NCBI GenBank assembly: GCA_035282865.1 | Contig: DATEVB010000256.1 | Span: 1 to 5,568, forward strand | DNA: 5,568 nucleotides | Direction of reading: 5' to 3' | From: UBA4744 sp035282865 | Lineage (GTDB): Bacteria; Actinomycetota; Acidimicrobiia; Spongiisociales; UBA4744 | Shown: piece by piece, positions 1-5,369 of the stretch | Position numbering within the stretch: the stretch's first letter is position 1 | Layout: the number at the start of each line of letters is the position of its first letter | Made by a program: the position numbers and the translations under genes | Notes under the pieces: generated by a model | The model's database searches: none | What the model saw: only the letters and a program-made list of their open reading frames with translations | Told to the model about the DNA's origin: nothing

Positions 1-117
1 GCCTGCGCCCACCACAACCACCACCACCACCACCACCCAGCCTGCGCCCACCACAACCACCACCACCACCACCACCCAGCCTGCGGCCACTACTACTACT
101 ACCACCACCACCGCCGC
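1..117 (+). repeat. 39-bp in-frame tandem repeat encoding a Thr-rich linker
   Basis: Positions 1-39 and 40-78 are two identical 39-bp units, each encoding PAPTTTTTTTTTQ. A third, diverged unit starts at 79 (PAATTTTTTTT, using ACT as well as ACC codons). The array runs off the left edge, so total copy number is unknown. The 39-bp unit and the ACC triplets inside it are both multiples of three, so length changes keep the frame. The encoded stretch is a flexible linker of the kind often glycosylated in actinobacterial exported proteins; glycosylation here is only an inference. Confidence 0.9.
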
Positions 118-445
118 ACCCGCCGGCCGACCCCTGACCGAAGCCGAGATGGGCAACCTGGCAGCCCGGTTCTTTCCCGGCGAGGAAGTCGAGAAGGCCG
201 TTCTGGTTGCCCGGTGCGAGTCGAACTTAGATCCTTCCGCCTACAACCCGGCCGGTCCCTACGGTGGCCTGTATCAGCACTCGCTGGTTTCCTGGGACTC
301 CCGGGCAGCCTCTGCCGGTTGGGCCGGATCGAGCGTCTACGACGCCACCGCTAATACGGCAGTTGCCGCCTGGTTATGGGGACGGGGTGGATGGGGTAGC
401 TGGCCATGGTGCTCGGCCTGGGCAGATGCTCAGCTCGGCGGGTAA
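2..445 (+). CDS. Secreted SLT/lysozyme-like cell-wall hydrolase, C-terminal part (5' truncated)
   Basis: The reading frame is open from the window edge, so the N-terminus and any signal peptide are missing; 147 residues are visible. Residues 1-40 or so are a Thr/Pro/Ala/Gln linker built of 13-residue repeats, as in exported proteins. After a short helix-like stretch comes a lysozyme/transglycosylase-like domain. ARCESN holds the likely catalytic Glu (about residue 73, codon 218-220). NPAGPYGGLYQHS matches the usual glycine-rich 'G-L-x-Q' strand of SLT folds. The tail GWGSWPWC supplies a second Cys (about residue 137) that could pair with the Cys of the CES motif. Actinobacterial transglycosylase and Rpf-like domains have this arrangement, so the inferred role is cleavage of peptidoglycan glycan strands outside the membrane. 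An ATG at 149 exists, but it lies inside the domain region and the open frame clearly extends upstream. The gene converges on the minus-strand gene that ends at 449. Sure of the fold class, less of the exact activity. Confidence 0.8.
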   Translation, partial: PAPTTTTTTTTTQPAPTTTTTTTTTQPAATTTTTTTTAAPAGRPLTEAEMGNLAARFFPGEEVEKAVLVARCESNLDPSAYNPAGPYGGLYQHSLVSWDSRAASAGWAGSSVYDATANTAVAAWLWGRGGWGSWPWCSAWADAQLGG

Positions 446-448
446 CCC

Positions 449-1159
449 TCACCCGGAACGGTGATACAGCAGCGTGTTCCCCTGTTTGCCGGCGATCTCC
501 ACCATTCCCAAGGCGCGCAGGCAATACACCATGTGCTGGGCGACCCGCCGCGACATGTCGGCCGACCCGGCCAGGTCCGCCGTTGAGAACGGTGCGGGTA
601 ACCCGGCGGGAAGCAGCCGGGCCAAATCGGTCAAGGTTCGGATCCTCCTGCTCTCAACCACATCCACCAGCGCCCGGCCCAGCACGACCCAACCCTTCCT
701 GCGCCATGCCTGGCCGGGCCGGTACACCCGTACCTCGTCCTCGACCGTCAGCAGGATGTCAAGCTCGAATCCCTCATGCTCGATCATCGTCGGGATACTC
801 ACCAGCCTGGTGAAGATGTCCTCGTAGCGGCCGTGCTTTGGTGAACGGCGGCTCGACAGGCGCTCACCGTCGTCGGCTACCCGGATGATGGTGCGGGTAT
901 GGGCGATCGGTGCCACGACTCGAACCAGGTGGCGCTGCGTCAGGTCCTCAAGCTTGGTGCGGAGCGGCCCGAATCCTCCGGTTTGCACTTCGATCAACAA
1001 ATCGTCGCGCACCAGGTCGATCACATAACCATCGACCGGACACTCCACGAGATCCCCGGGCGCGGCGTACCAGGTCTTCAACGACTTGTGGAGTGAACCT
1101 TCATTCAGGGTACCGATCATCATCCCATCGTCGCAGCCGCACTCCATCCAGCGGTGCAT
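449..1159 (-). CDS. Conserved uncharacterised protein, possible PD-(D/E)XK-like domain plus winged helix
   Basis: The protein is 236 residues from the ATG at 1159. I recognise the pattern from memory as a widespread unnamed family in Actinobacteria and Chloroflexi. Members begin near 'IGTLNE.LH..LK.WY..PGD', so the ATGs at 1123 or 1120 may be the real start; no clear Shine-Dalgarno decides between them. The N-terminal half has the layout of a PD-(D/E)XK nuclease core: an early helix with Glu20, then Asp48 (VIDLVRDD), then the strand LLIEVQT with Glu57-x-Gln59, followed by a Lys/Arg-rich helix (RTKLEDL). The middle carries SPKHGRYEDIF and a WRRKGW motif. Residues 190-232 (FSTADL...VAQHMVYCLRALG...GKQGNTLLYH) look like a winged helix-turn-helix with its wing. 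A DNA-binding or DNA-processing role is therefore plausible, but the nuclease reading rests on motif spacing alone. The stop codon lies three bases from that of the convergent wall-hydrolase gene. A hairpin at 1269-1302 separates it from the small gene upstream. Confidence 0.8.
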   Translation of the reverse strand: MHRWMECGCDDGMMIGTLNEGSLHKSLKTWYAAPGDLVECPVDGYVIDLVRDDLLIEVQTGGFGPLRTKLEDLTQRHLVRVVAPIAHTRTIIRVADDGERLSSRRSPKHGRYEDIFTRLVSIPTMIEHEGFELDILLTVEDEVRVYRPGQAWRRKGWVVLGRALVDVVESRRIRTLTDLARLLPAGLPAPFSTADLAGSADMSRRVAQHMVYCLRALGMVEIAGKQGNTLLYHRSG

Positions 1160-1268
1160 TACCCGAACTGAGCGGTGCCGACCGGCACTGGATTGCCGGA
1201 CAGATACCCTTCCCGCATCGAAGTAAGGGACCAGGCAGGACTCGGCCGCCTGCCCACAACGCTCACGA

Positions 1269-1302
1269 TTCGGAGGCGGCAGCTCCCAATGCCGCCTCCG
1301 AA
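1269..1302 (-). terminator. Strong 13-bp perfect hairpin, probable terminator
   Basis: TTCGGAGGCGGCA (1269-1281) and its exact reverse complement (1290-1302) flank an 8-base loop. The stem is GC-rich and has no mismatch. It sits 23 bases after the stop of the small membrane protein gene and 109 bases before the start of the next minus-strand gene, which fits a terminator read on the minus strand. There is no run of T after it on either strand. Such U-less hairpins are accepted as terminators in GC-rich actinobacteria but are less certain, and an attenuator or mRNA-stabilising role is also possible. Confidence 0.55.
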
Positions 1303-1325
1303 CTATGCCGCCTTGTTCCTATCCT

Positions 1326-1580
1326 CTACGGAAGGTTCATCCACGAATCGTGGATCTCATAATGAGCCTGATAGGCCGGCAGGTTCATCCACGAATCATG
1401 GATCTCGGCGGGGGCTGGAGCCCTCGTGGCCAACAGAATGGCCACGACCGCCAGCACGATCACGGCGGCAACGAACAGGATCGTCGTCAGCAGTGGAACC
1501 GGCTGCGCGGCCATCTCGGCAGGAGACGGCCGGCCCACCCCTTCGGTAGGCCTGATGGTCCTCGGATCAACGGTTTGCAC
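1326..1580 (-). CDS. Small single-pass membrane protein of unknown function
   Basis: I do not recognise this gene. From the GTG at 1580 it encodes 84 residues. This start is preferred to the upstream GTG at 1604 because AAAGGGG lies seven bases before it on the minus strand, a good Shine-Dalgarno, whereas nothing similar precedes 1604. The polar N-terminus (1-27) is rich in Pro, Arg and Glu. Residues 28-51 (PVPLLTTILFVAAVIVLAVV and onward) form one clear hydrophobic membrane segment, followed by ATRAPAPA. The C-terminus consists of EIHDSWMNLP twice (59-68 and 75-84), encoded by two copies of a 30-bp DNA repeat in phase 48 bp apart. The original protein may therefore have ended near residue 58, with the repeat element supplying the present tail. 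It lies 194 bp downstream of dnaE2 on the same strand. The membrane segment and the ribosome site are the main evidence that it is real. Confidence 0.6.
   Translation of the reverse strand: MQTVDPRTIRPTEGVGRPSPAEMAAQPVPLLTTILFVAAVIVLAVVAILLATRAPAPAEIHDSWMNLPAYQAHYEIHDSWMNLP
1329..1406. repeat. Pair of 30-bp direct repeats with internal palindrome
   Basis: Copies at 1329-1358 and 1377-1406 differ at two positions and have a 48-bp period. The core reads AGGTTCATCCACGAATC, then G or A, then TGGATCTC. In the left copy ATCCACGA (1339-1346) and TCGTGGAT (1348-1355) are exact complements around a single central base. The right copy has one mismatch in that palindrome (ATCATGGAT). The 18-base spacer contains GCCTGATAGGC, a small inverted repeat. 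The pair could be a dispersed intergenic repeat or a dimeric operator-like site. It overlaps the end of the small membrane protein gene. Confidence 0.8.
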
Positions 1581-1774
1581 GACGGAACCCCTTTCCGAAC
1601 GCACAGTGAGACATGAGTCTCTTTGCTTCTACTGTCCCTCTGCCCCTATCGCGTCGATAGAGGAGAAAGTCCCAACCGGACCGGCGGCACCGGGAACCGA
1701 GCGCCGACTGGTCGCTTTTTCGCCTAACGTGCCGGCCATTCGAACCAGATCGGAACCAGCGTCGATGGGGAGGG
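1581..1774. other. Intergenic region after dnaE2
   Basis: No gene is supported in these 194 bases. They hold the ribosome-binding stretch of the small membrane protein gene (AAAGGGG on the minus strand, just upstream of 1580). There are also two short inverted repeats: CTATCG-CGT-CGATAG at 1646-1660 and GAGAC-ATGA-GTCTC at 1608-1621. Neither is followed by a T-run. Either could be a weak terminator for dnaE2 or part of the promoter of the small gene, but nothing in the bases decides this. Confidence 0.5.
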
Positions 1775-4700
1775 TTACCGGAAGTCGCGTGACGTGACGC
1801 CTTCGGCCGGCCACGGTGAGAACCGGCGGGCCACGAAGTTGGTGACCCCGTCCCGGTACTCGACCACCCCCTCGAGGACCAGTCCGGGATTGCGCCGGGC
1901 CACCTCCCGGTTGGACGCCCAGACGTCGGGCAGGACGACCACATTGAGGATGCCGGTCTCGTCCTCCAGATTCAAGAAGATCACCCCGTTGGCGGTACCG
2001 GGTCGTTGCCGGTGGGTGACGATGCCGCCCACCGCCGCCCGCACCCCGTTGCGACGCCCCGCCAGCATCTCCGAGATCCGCACACAACCCGACTCATCGA
2101 GGCGATCGCGGATGAACTGGACCGGGTGAGCCACCGAGACCCCGGTCGACCACAAGTCGGCCAAATGCTCATCCCGGCGACTCATACCCGGCAAGGCCGG
2201 CGCCTCGATACCCGGCGCCAGCGGCAGGCGTTGCGGATCTATCTCGGCCAGCGCCCCGGCCGCCCACATCCCGGCCCGGCGGGACAACCCTAGACACTCG
2301 AGGGCGCCCGCTCCCGCCAGCGCCTCCAGCACATCGACCGGCAACCCGGTGCGCTGCGCCAAGTCTTCCGGAGACCGAAAGGAGCCGCCGATCTGACGGG
2401 CCGCCTCGATCCGGGCGATGTCGACGGCACCTAAGTTGCGGACATAGCGCAGACCCATGCGCATCGCCACCGCCGGGCGGATCGGATCGTCGAGAGCACC
2501 TCTCCCCCGCCGCCAGGACTTCTCGTAGTAGGTCACCACATCGTACGGACCGGCATCGTACGGCTCAATGGTGCAGTCGTGGAATGACCGGTTGACATTG
2601 GGCGGCACAGTCACCACCCCGTGACGACCGGCATCCTGAACGAGCGAGTTGGGGTTATAGAAGCCCATCGGATAGGCATTCAGCAACCCGGCCAGGAACT
2701 CGGTCGGCCAGTGATACTTCAACCAGGCCGACATATACACGATGTAGGCGAACGACACCGAGTGGCTCTCCGGGAACCCGAACGAGGCAAACCCCTGCAG
2801 CTTCTCCCAGATCTCGTCGGCGGCCGCCCCGACGATCCCTTTCCCGGCCATCCCCCGGTATACCTCGTCCTGCAGTTTGCCCATCGCTTCGGCAGAGCGT
2901 TTGTGGGTCATGGCCTGACGAAGCCGGTCCGACTGGCCACCGTCGAACCCCGCACAGATGCGTGCCAGCTCCATGAGCTGTTCCTGGAAGATCGGCACTC
3001 CCAGCGTCTTGGCCAGCACCGGCTCGGTGGACGGGTGGGGAAAACGAACCGGTTCCTCCCCGTTGCGGCGCCGCAGATACGGGTGGACCGACTGGCCCTG
3101 GATCGGACCCGGTCGAATCAAAGCAACCTCGACGGCCAGGTCGTAAAAGGTCTTCGGTTTCATCTTGGGCAGCGTTGCCATCTGCGCTCGCGACTCAACC
3201 TGAAACATCCCGACCGTGTCCGAAGTAGTGAGCATCTCATAGATAGCCGGTTCCTGGTCGATGGTGGCCAGATCCACGTCGATACCGTGCGACTCGCGGA
3301 TCAGGTCGACGGTCAGGTGCAGAGCGTTGAGCATGCCCAGACCGAGCAGGTCGAATTTGACGATGCCGATCGCCGCACAGTCGTCTTTGTCCCACTGCAG
3401 CACCGAACGGTCCTCCATTCGTCCCCATTCGAGGGGCACCACCTGCCAAAGGGGACGATCGGCGATCACCATCCCGCCGGAATGGATCCCGAGGTGACGG
3501 GGGAACCCGTCGAGTCGGTGGCAGACGTCGTAGATGAAGTCGGCGGTCATCCCGGCGGGCAGCGGCGCCTCGAGACGGAGCTTGGACGGGTCGCGGGTAT
3601 CGACGTACTTGGAGAGCCCGTCCACTTGGGCCTGGGTCAGCCCGAACGTCTTGCCAACGTCTCGTAGGACCGACCGGGCCCGGTAGGTTATGACGTTGGC
3701 CACCATGGCGGCCCGCTCCCGTCCGTACCGGCGGTAGCAGTACTGGATGACCTCCTCGCGACGGTCGGCTTCCAGATCGAGGTCGATGTCGGGTGGACGC
3801 CCCCGCTCATCGGACAGGAACCGCTCGAACGGGAGATGCAGCCGAATCGGGTCAACTTTGGTCAGTCCAAGACACCGGCACACCGCCGAGTCCGCGCCGG
3901 AACCCCGAATCTGACAGTAGATGTCCCGGGACCTGGCAAAGTTGACGATATCCCAGACCACCAGGAAATAGCCGGGGAACCCGAGCCGCTCGATCACGTC
4001 GAGTTCATGCTCCAACCGCTGAACCGCCTCTGGGTCGATCCCACCGGATCGGCCGGGGTACACGTCCCGGGCTCCCTCGAAGGCCAGGTGGCGCAGGTAG
4101 TCCATCTCATCCTGGAAGTGGCCCGGCATCGGAAAGTCCGGTAGCTGCGGGGCTACCAGGCGCAGATCGAAGGCAAGCCCTCGGCCGAGATCCCCGGCTC
4201 GTTCGACGGCTCCCGGATAGCGGACGAACCTGCTGTGCATCTCCGCGGGAGTTTTGAGGTACCGCTCATCGGTGGCGGGGCGGTGCCCGTCTCCCTCCTC
4301 CAGGCTGCGCCGACCACCGATGGCGGCCAGCACTTCTGACAGATCCACGTCCCCGGGATAGGCGTAGTGGACATTGTTGGTGGCCACCACCGGAAGCTGA
4401 AGGCGGCGTCCTACCTCCCACATCACATCGTTCCGGACGTCGTCCTCCGGCATACGGTGATGCCACAACTCGATGTGCAGGCGCCGCCCGAAGAGTTCTC
4501 GCAACCGAGCCGCGGCCCGGAGTGCCCCATCCAGATCGCCGCGCTGCGCGGCGCGAGGTATGGCCCCCTGCCAGCAGCCGGAGAGCGCATACAACTCTCC
4601 CTGCTCGGCGGCGGCCTCCAGATCCGACCAGGTGTATCGGGGGGCGTCCTTTTTGCCTCGAAATTGTGCCCGCGAAACCAACCGGCTGAGGGCAGCGTAC

Positions 4701-5110
4701 CCCTGCGGTGAAGGAGCCAGCAGGAGGAGGTGGTCGGTAACCGGACGAGCGGCGGGTTTGGAACCGTGCATCCGTTTTGACCGGCCACGGCGCGGCCCAC
4801 CAGTTCGAAGCTCATCGGAATCGGAGGCCGTCGCGAGAGGATCGTCTCGGGACTCAGGACTCGAGACTCGGGACTCGAACTGCGATGGGCCGGGGACCCG
4901 CTCGAGCCCGATTTCCACCCCGTACGCGGCCGGCAACCCCGCCTTCCGAGCCGCCTGCCAGAACTTGACGAGGCCGTAGAACCCGTGATGGTCGGTCACC
5001 GCCAGGGCCTGGTAATCCAGCTGCACGGCCCGTTCGACCAGGGCTTCGGGGTGAGAAGCTCCATCGAGGAAGCTGAAATTGGTATGACAGTGCAGTTCGG
5101 CGTATCCCAT
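1775..5110 (-). CDS. dnaE2: Error-prone DNA polymerase DnaE2 (ImuC), SOS-inducible
   Basis: This 1111-residue C-family polymerase carries out translesion synthesis and damage-induced mutagenesis in the cytoplasm, normally with ImuB and ImuA'. The PHP domain comes first (AELHCHTNFSFLDGASHPE, H7 and H9; VTDHHGFYG at 38-46; VHYAYP near 248). The polymerase core follows: LGFPGYFLVVWDIV (376-389), the nucleotide-loop RGSGADS (402-408), PPDIDLDLEADRREEVIQY with catalytic Asp441 and Asp443, and KFDLLGLGML with the third Asp (587). HLGIHSGGMVIADRP, LQWDKDDCAAIG, MFQVESRAQMATLPKMKPK and GFPESHSVSFA are DnaE2 hallmarks. A helix-hairpin-helix region (about 883-945) and an OB-fold (VTHRQRPGTANGVIFLNLEDETG) lead to the family-typical ending SRDFR. 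The ATG at 5110 is chosen because homologues begin with M-x-YAELH and the predicted transcript starts near 5130. A GTG at 5131 would add seven residues. Oddities are a long PHP insertion containing a 7-bp repeat, Ile401 where homologues have Gly, and an insertion at about 851-878. No imuA or imuB is adjacent. Confidence 0.97.
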   Translation of the reverse strand: MGYAELHCHTNFSFLDGASHPEALVERAVQLDYQALAVTDHHGFYGLVKFWQAARKAGLPAAYGVEIGLERVPGPSQFESRVSSPESRDDPLATASDSDELRTGGPRRGRSKRMHGSKPAARPVTDHLLLLAPSPQGYAALSRLVSRAQFRGKKDAPRYTWSDLEAAAEQGELYALSGCWQGAIPRAAQRGDLDGALRAAARLRELFGRRLHIELWHHRMPEDDVRNDVMWEVGRRLQLPVVATNNVHYAYPGDVDLSEVLAAIGGRRSLEEGDGHRPATDERYLKTPAEMHSRFVRYPGAVERAGDLGRGLAFDLRLVAPQLPDFPMPGHFQDEMDYLRHLAFEGARDVYPGRSGGIDPEAVQRLEHELDVIERLGFPGYFLVVWDIVNFARSRDIYCQIRGSGADSAVCRCLGLTKVDPIRLHLPFERFLSDERGRPPDIDLDLEADRREEVIQYCYRRYGRERAAMVANVITYRARSVLRDVGKTFGLTQAQVDGLSKYVDTRDPSKLRLEAPLPAGMTADFIYDVCHRLDGFPRHLGIHSGGMVIADRPLWQVVPLEWGRMEDRSVLQWDKDDCAAIGIVKFDLLGLGMLNALHLTVDLIRESHGIDVDLATIDQEPAIYEMLTTSDTVGMFQVESRAQMATLPKMKPKTFYDLAVEVALIRPGPIQGQSVHPYLRRRNGEEPVRFPHPSTEPVLAKTLGVPIFQEQLMELARICAGFDGGQSDRLRQAMTHKRSAEAMGKLQDEVYRGMAGKGIVGAAADEIWEKLQGFASFGFPESHSVSFAYIVYMSAWLKYHWPTEFLAGLLNAYPMGFYNPNSLVQDAGRHGVVTVPPNVNRSFHDCTIEPYDAGPYDVVTYYEKSWRRGRGALDDPIRPAVAMRMGLRYVRNLGAVDIARIEAARQIGGSFRSPEDLAQRTGLPVDVLEALAGAGALECLGLSRRAGMWAAGALAEIDPQRLPLAPGIEAPALPGMSRRDEHLADLWSTGVSVAHPVQFIRDRLDESGCVRISEMLAGRRNGVRAAVGGIVTHRQRPGTANGVIFLNLEDETGILNVVVLPDVWASNREVARRNPGLVLEGVVEYRDGVTNFVARRFSPWPAEGVTSRDFR
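4844..4878. repeat. Heptanucleotide tandem repeat inside dnaE2
   Basis: Five 7-bp units read GTCTCGG, GACTCAG, GACTCGA, GACTCGG and GACTCGA on the plus strand, a GACTCRR consensus with the first unit degenerate. On the coding strand they yield FESRVSSPESR inside the PHP-domain linker. Seven is not a multiple of three, so gain or loss of one unit would shift the dnaE2 frame, whereas three units add seven residues. Similar 7-bp arrays are known between genes in many bacteria, but are unexpected inside a polymerase gene. Confidence 0.85.
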
Positions 5111-5135
5111 AGGTCTTTTCGTCAGACCCACTCCA

Positions 5136-5161
5136 TACTATCGAACATATGTTCGATAGTA
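5136..5161. promoter_or_regulatory. LexA operator (SOS box), 26-bp perfect palindrome
   Basis: The core TCGAACATATGTTCGA (5141-5156) matches the actinobacterial and Gram-positive LexA consensus TCGAAC-N4-GTTCGA in every fixed position. The symmetry extends without mismatch to 5136-5161. The site overlaps the proposed -10 element and fills the spacer of the dnaE2 promoter, so LexA binding would block RNA polymerase. This makes dnaE2 SOS-regulated, as known for mycobacterial dnaE2. Because the site is symmetrical, it could also affect any transcription running rightward on the plus strand. Confidence 0.95.
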
Positions 5162-5166
5162 GTCGA
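5137..5166 (-). promoter_or_regulatory. Probable dnaE2 promoter
   Basis: On the minus strand TCGACT (5166-5161, one mismatch from TTGACT) is followed after 18 bases by GATAGT (5142-5137, four of six matches to TATAAT). The LexA core lies in the spacer. Transcription would start near 5130, about 20 bases before the ATG at 5110. This makes the GTG at 5131 an unlikely start. An alternative -10 is TAGTAT (5140-5135). No strong Shine-Dalgarno precedes the ATG; GAAAAG is the best candidate. This assignment is by eye. Confidence 0.5.
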
Positions 5167-5369
5167 TAACCCCGTCGGCACCCTGTTGAGCACCTACGTC
5201 TACCTGCAAGCGGCCCGGGGCGCCGATCCTGCCTTGTTCACTGCCGCCCTGGCCGCCCAGCCGGCAACCCTGCCGCAAACCCGACGGCCGGTTGCCGCCC
5301 TCCACAGGTCGTCGCCGGCCGTGCTGTTCGCCGGAGCCGTCTTGGCCGGCCCCCGCCGCCGGGACGAAC
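5162..5369. other. Intergenic region upstream of dnaE2 with an unproven plus-strand ORF
   Basis: No recognised gene lies between the acetyltransferase stop and the LexA site. On the plus strand, the frame containing DNPVGTLLSTYVYLQAARGA stays open from inside dnaE2 to 5428. From about 5160 to 5369 it shows a coding-like pattern, with my hand count giving roughly 76, 61 and 85% GC at codon positions one, two and three. The only plausible start after the LexA site is TTG at 5186, with no clear ribosome-binding site, and the frame runs 56 bases into the acetyltransferase gene. The first ATG after the operator (5149) stops after six codons. On the minus strand a GTG overlapping the acetyltransferase stop would give about 57 residues of Arg/Ala-rich sequence, which looks like noise. 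It could be a small divergent gene, a gene remnant, or chance. Confidence 0.3.

Noticed and set aside
1..117. CRISPR-like array
   Set aside because: The units are directly adjacent with no spacers and encode an in-frame Thr-rich linker.
439..455. CGGGT-AACCCTC-ACCCG inverted repeat spanning both convergent stop codons
   Set aside because: A five-base stem with no T-run is too weak to call a bidirectional terminator.
1175..1549. 124-codon plus-strand frame
   Set aside because: It runs antisense through the hairpin, the repeat pair and the small membrane protein gene. It looks like low-complexity Pro/Arg/Ser sequence with no ribosome site.
1685..1734. CGGCAC and GTGCCG as distant arms of a dnaE2 terminator
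   Set aside because: The six-base arms are separated by 38 bases in a GC-rich region, which is expected by chance.
1629..2087. 152-codon minus-strand frame crossing the end of dnaE2
   Set aside because: It is an out-of-frame shadow of the OB-fold region, dominated by Gly and Arg.
2621..3667. 348-codon open frame on the plus strand
   Set aside because: It is antisense to the polymerase core of dnaE2, whose translation carries conserved motifs throughout. The plus-strand product is rich in His, Arg and Gly with no recognisable domain.
5111..5131. GTG at 5131 as the dnaE2 start, adding MGLTKRP
   Set aside because: It lies about at the predicted transcription start, its only GGAG overlaps the start codon itself, and DnaE2 homologues align from the downstream M-x-YAELH.
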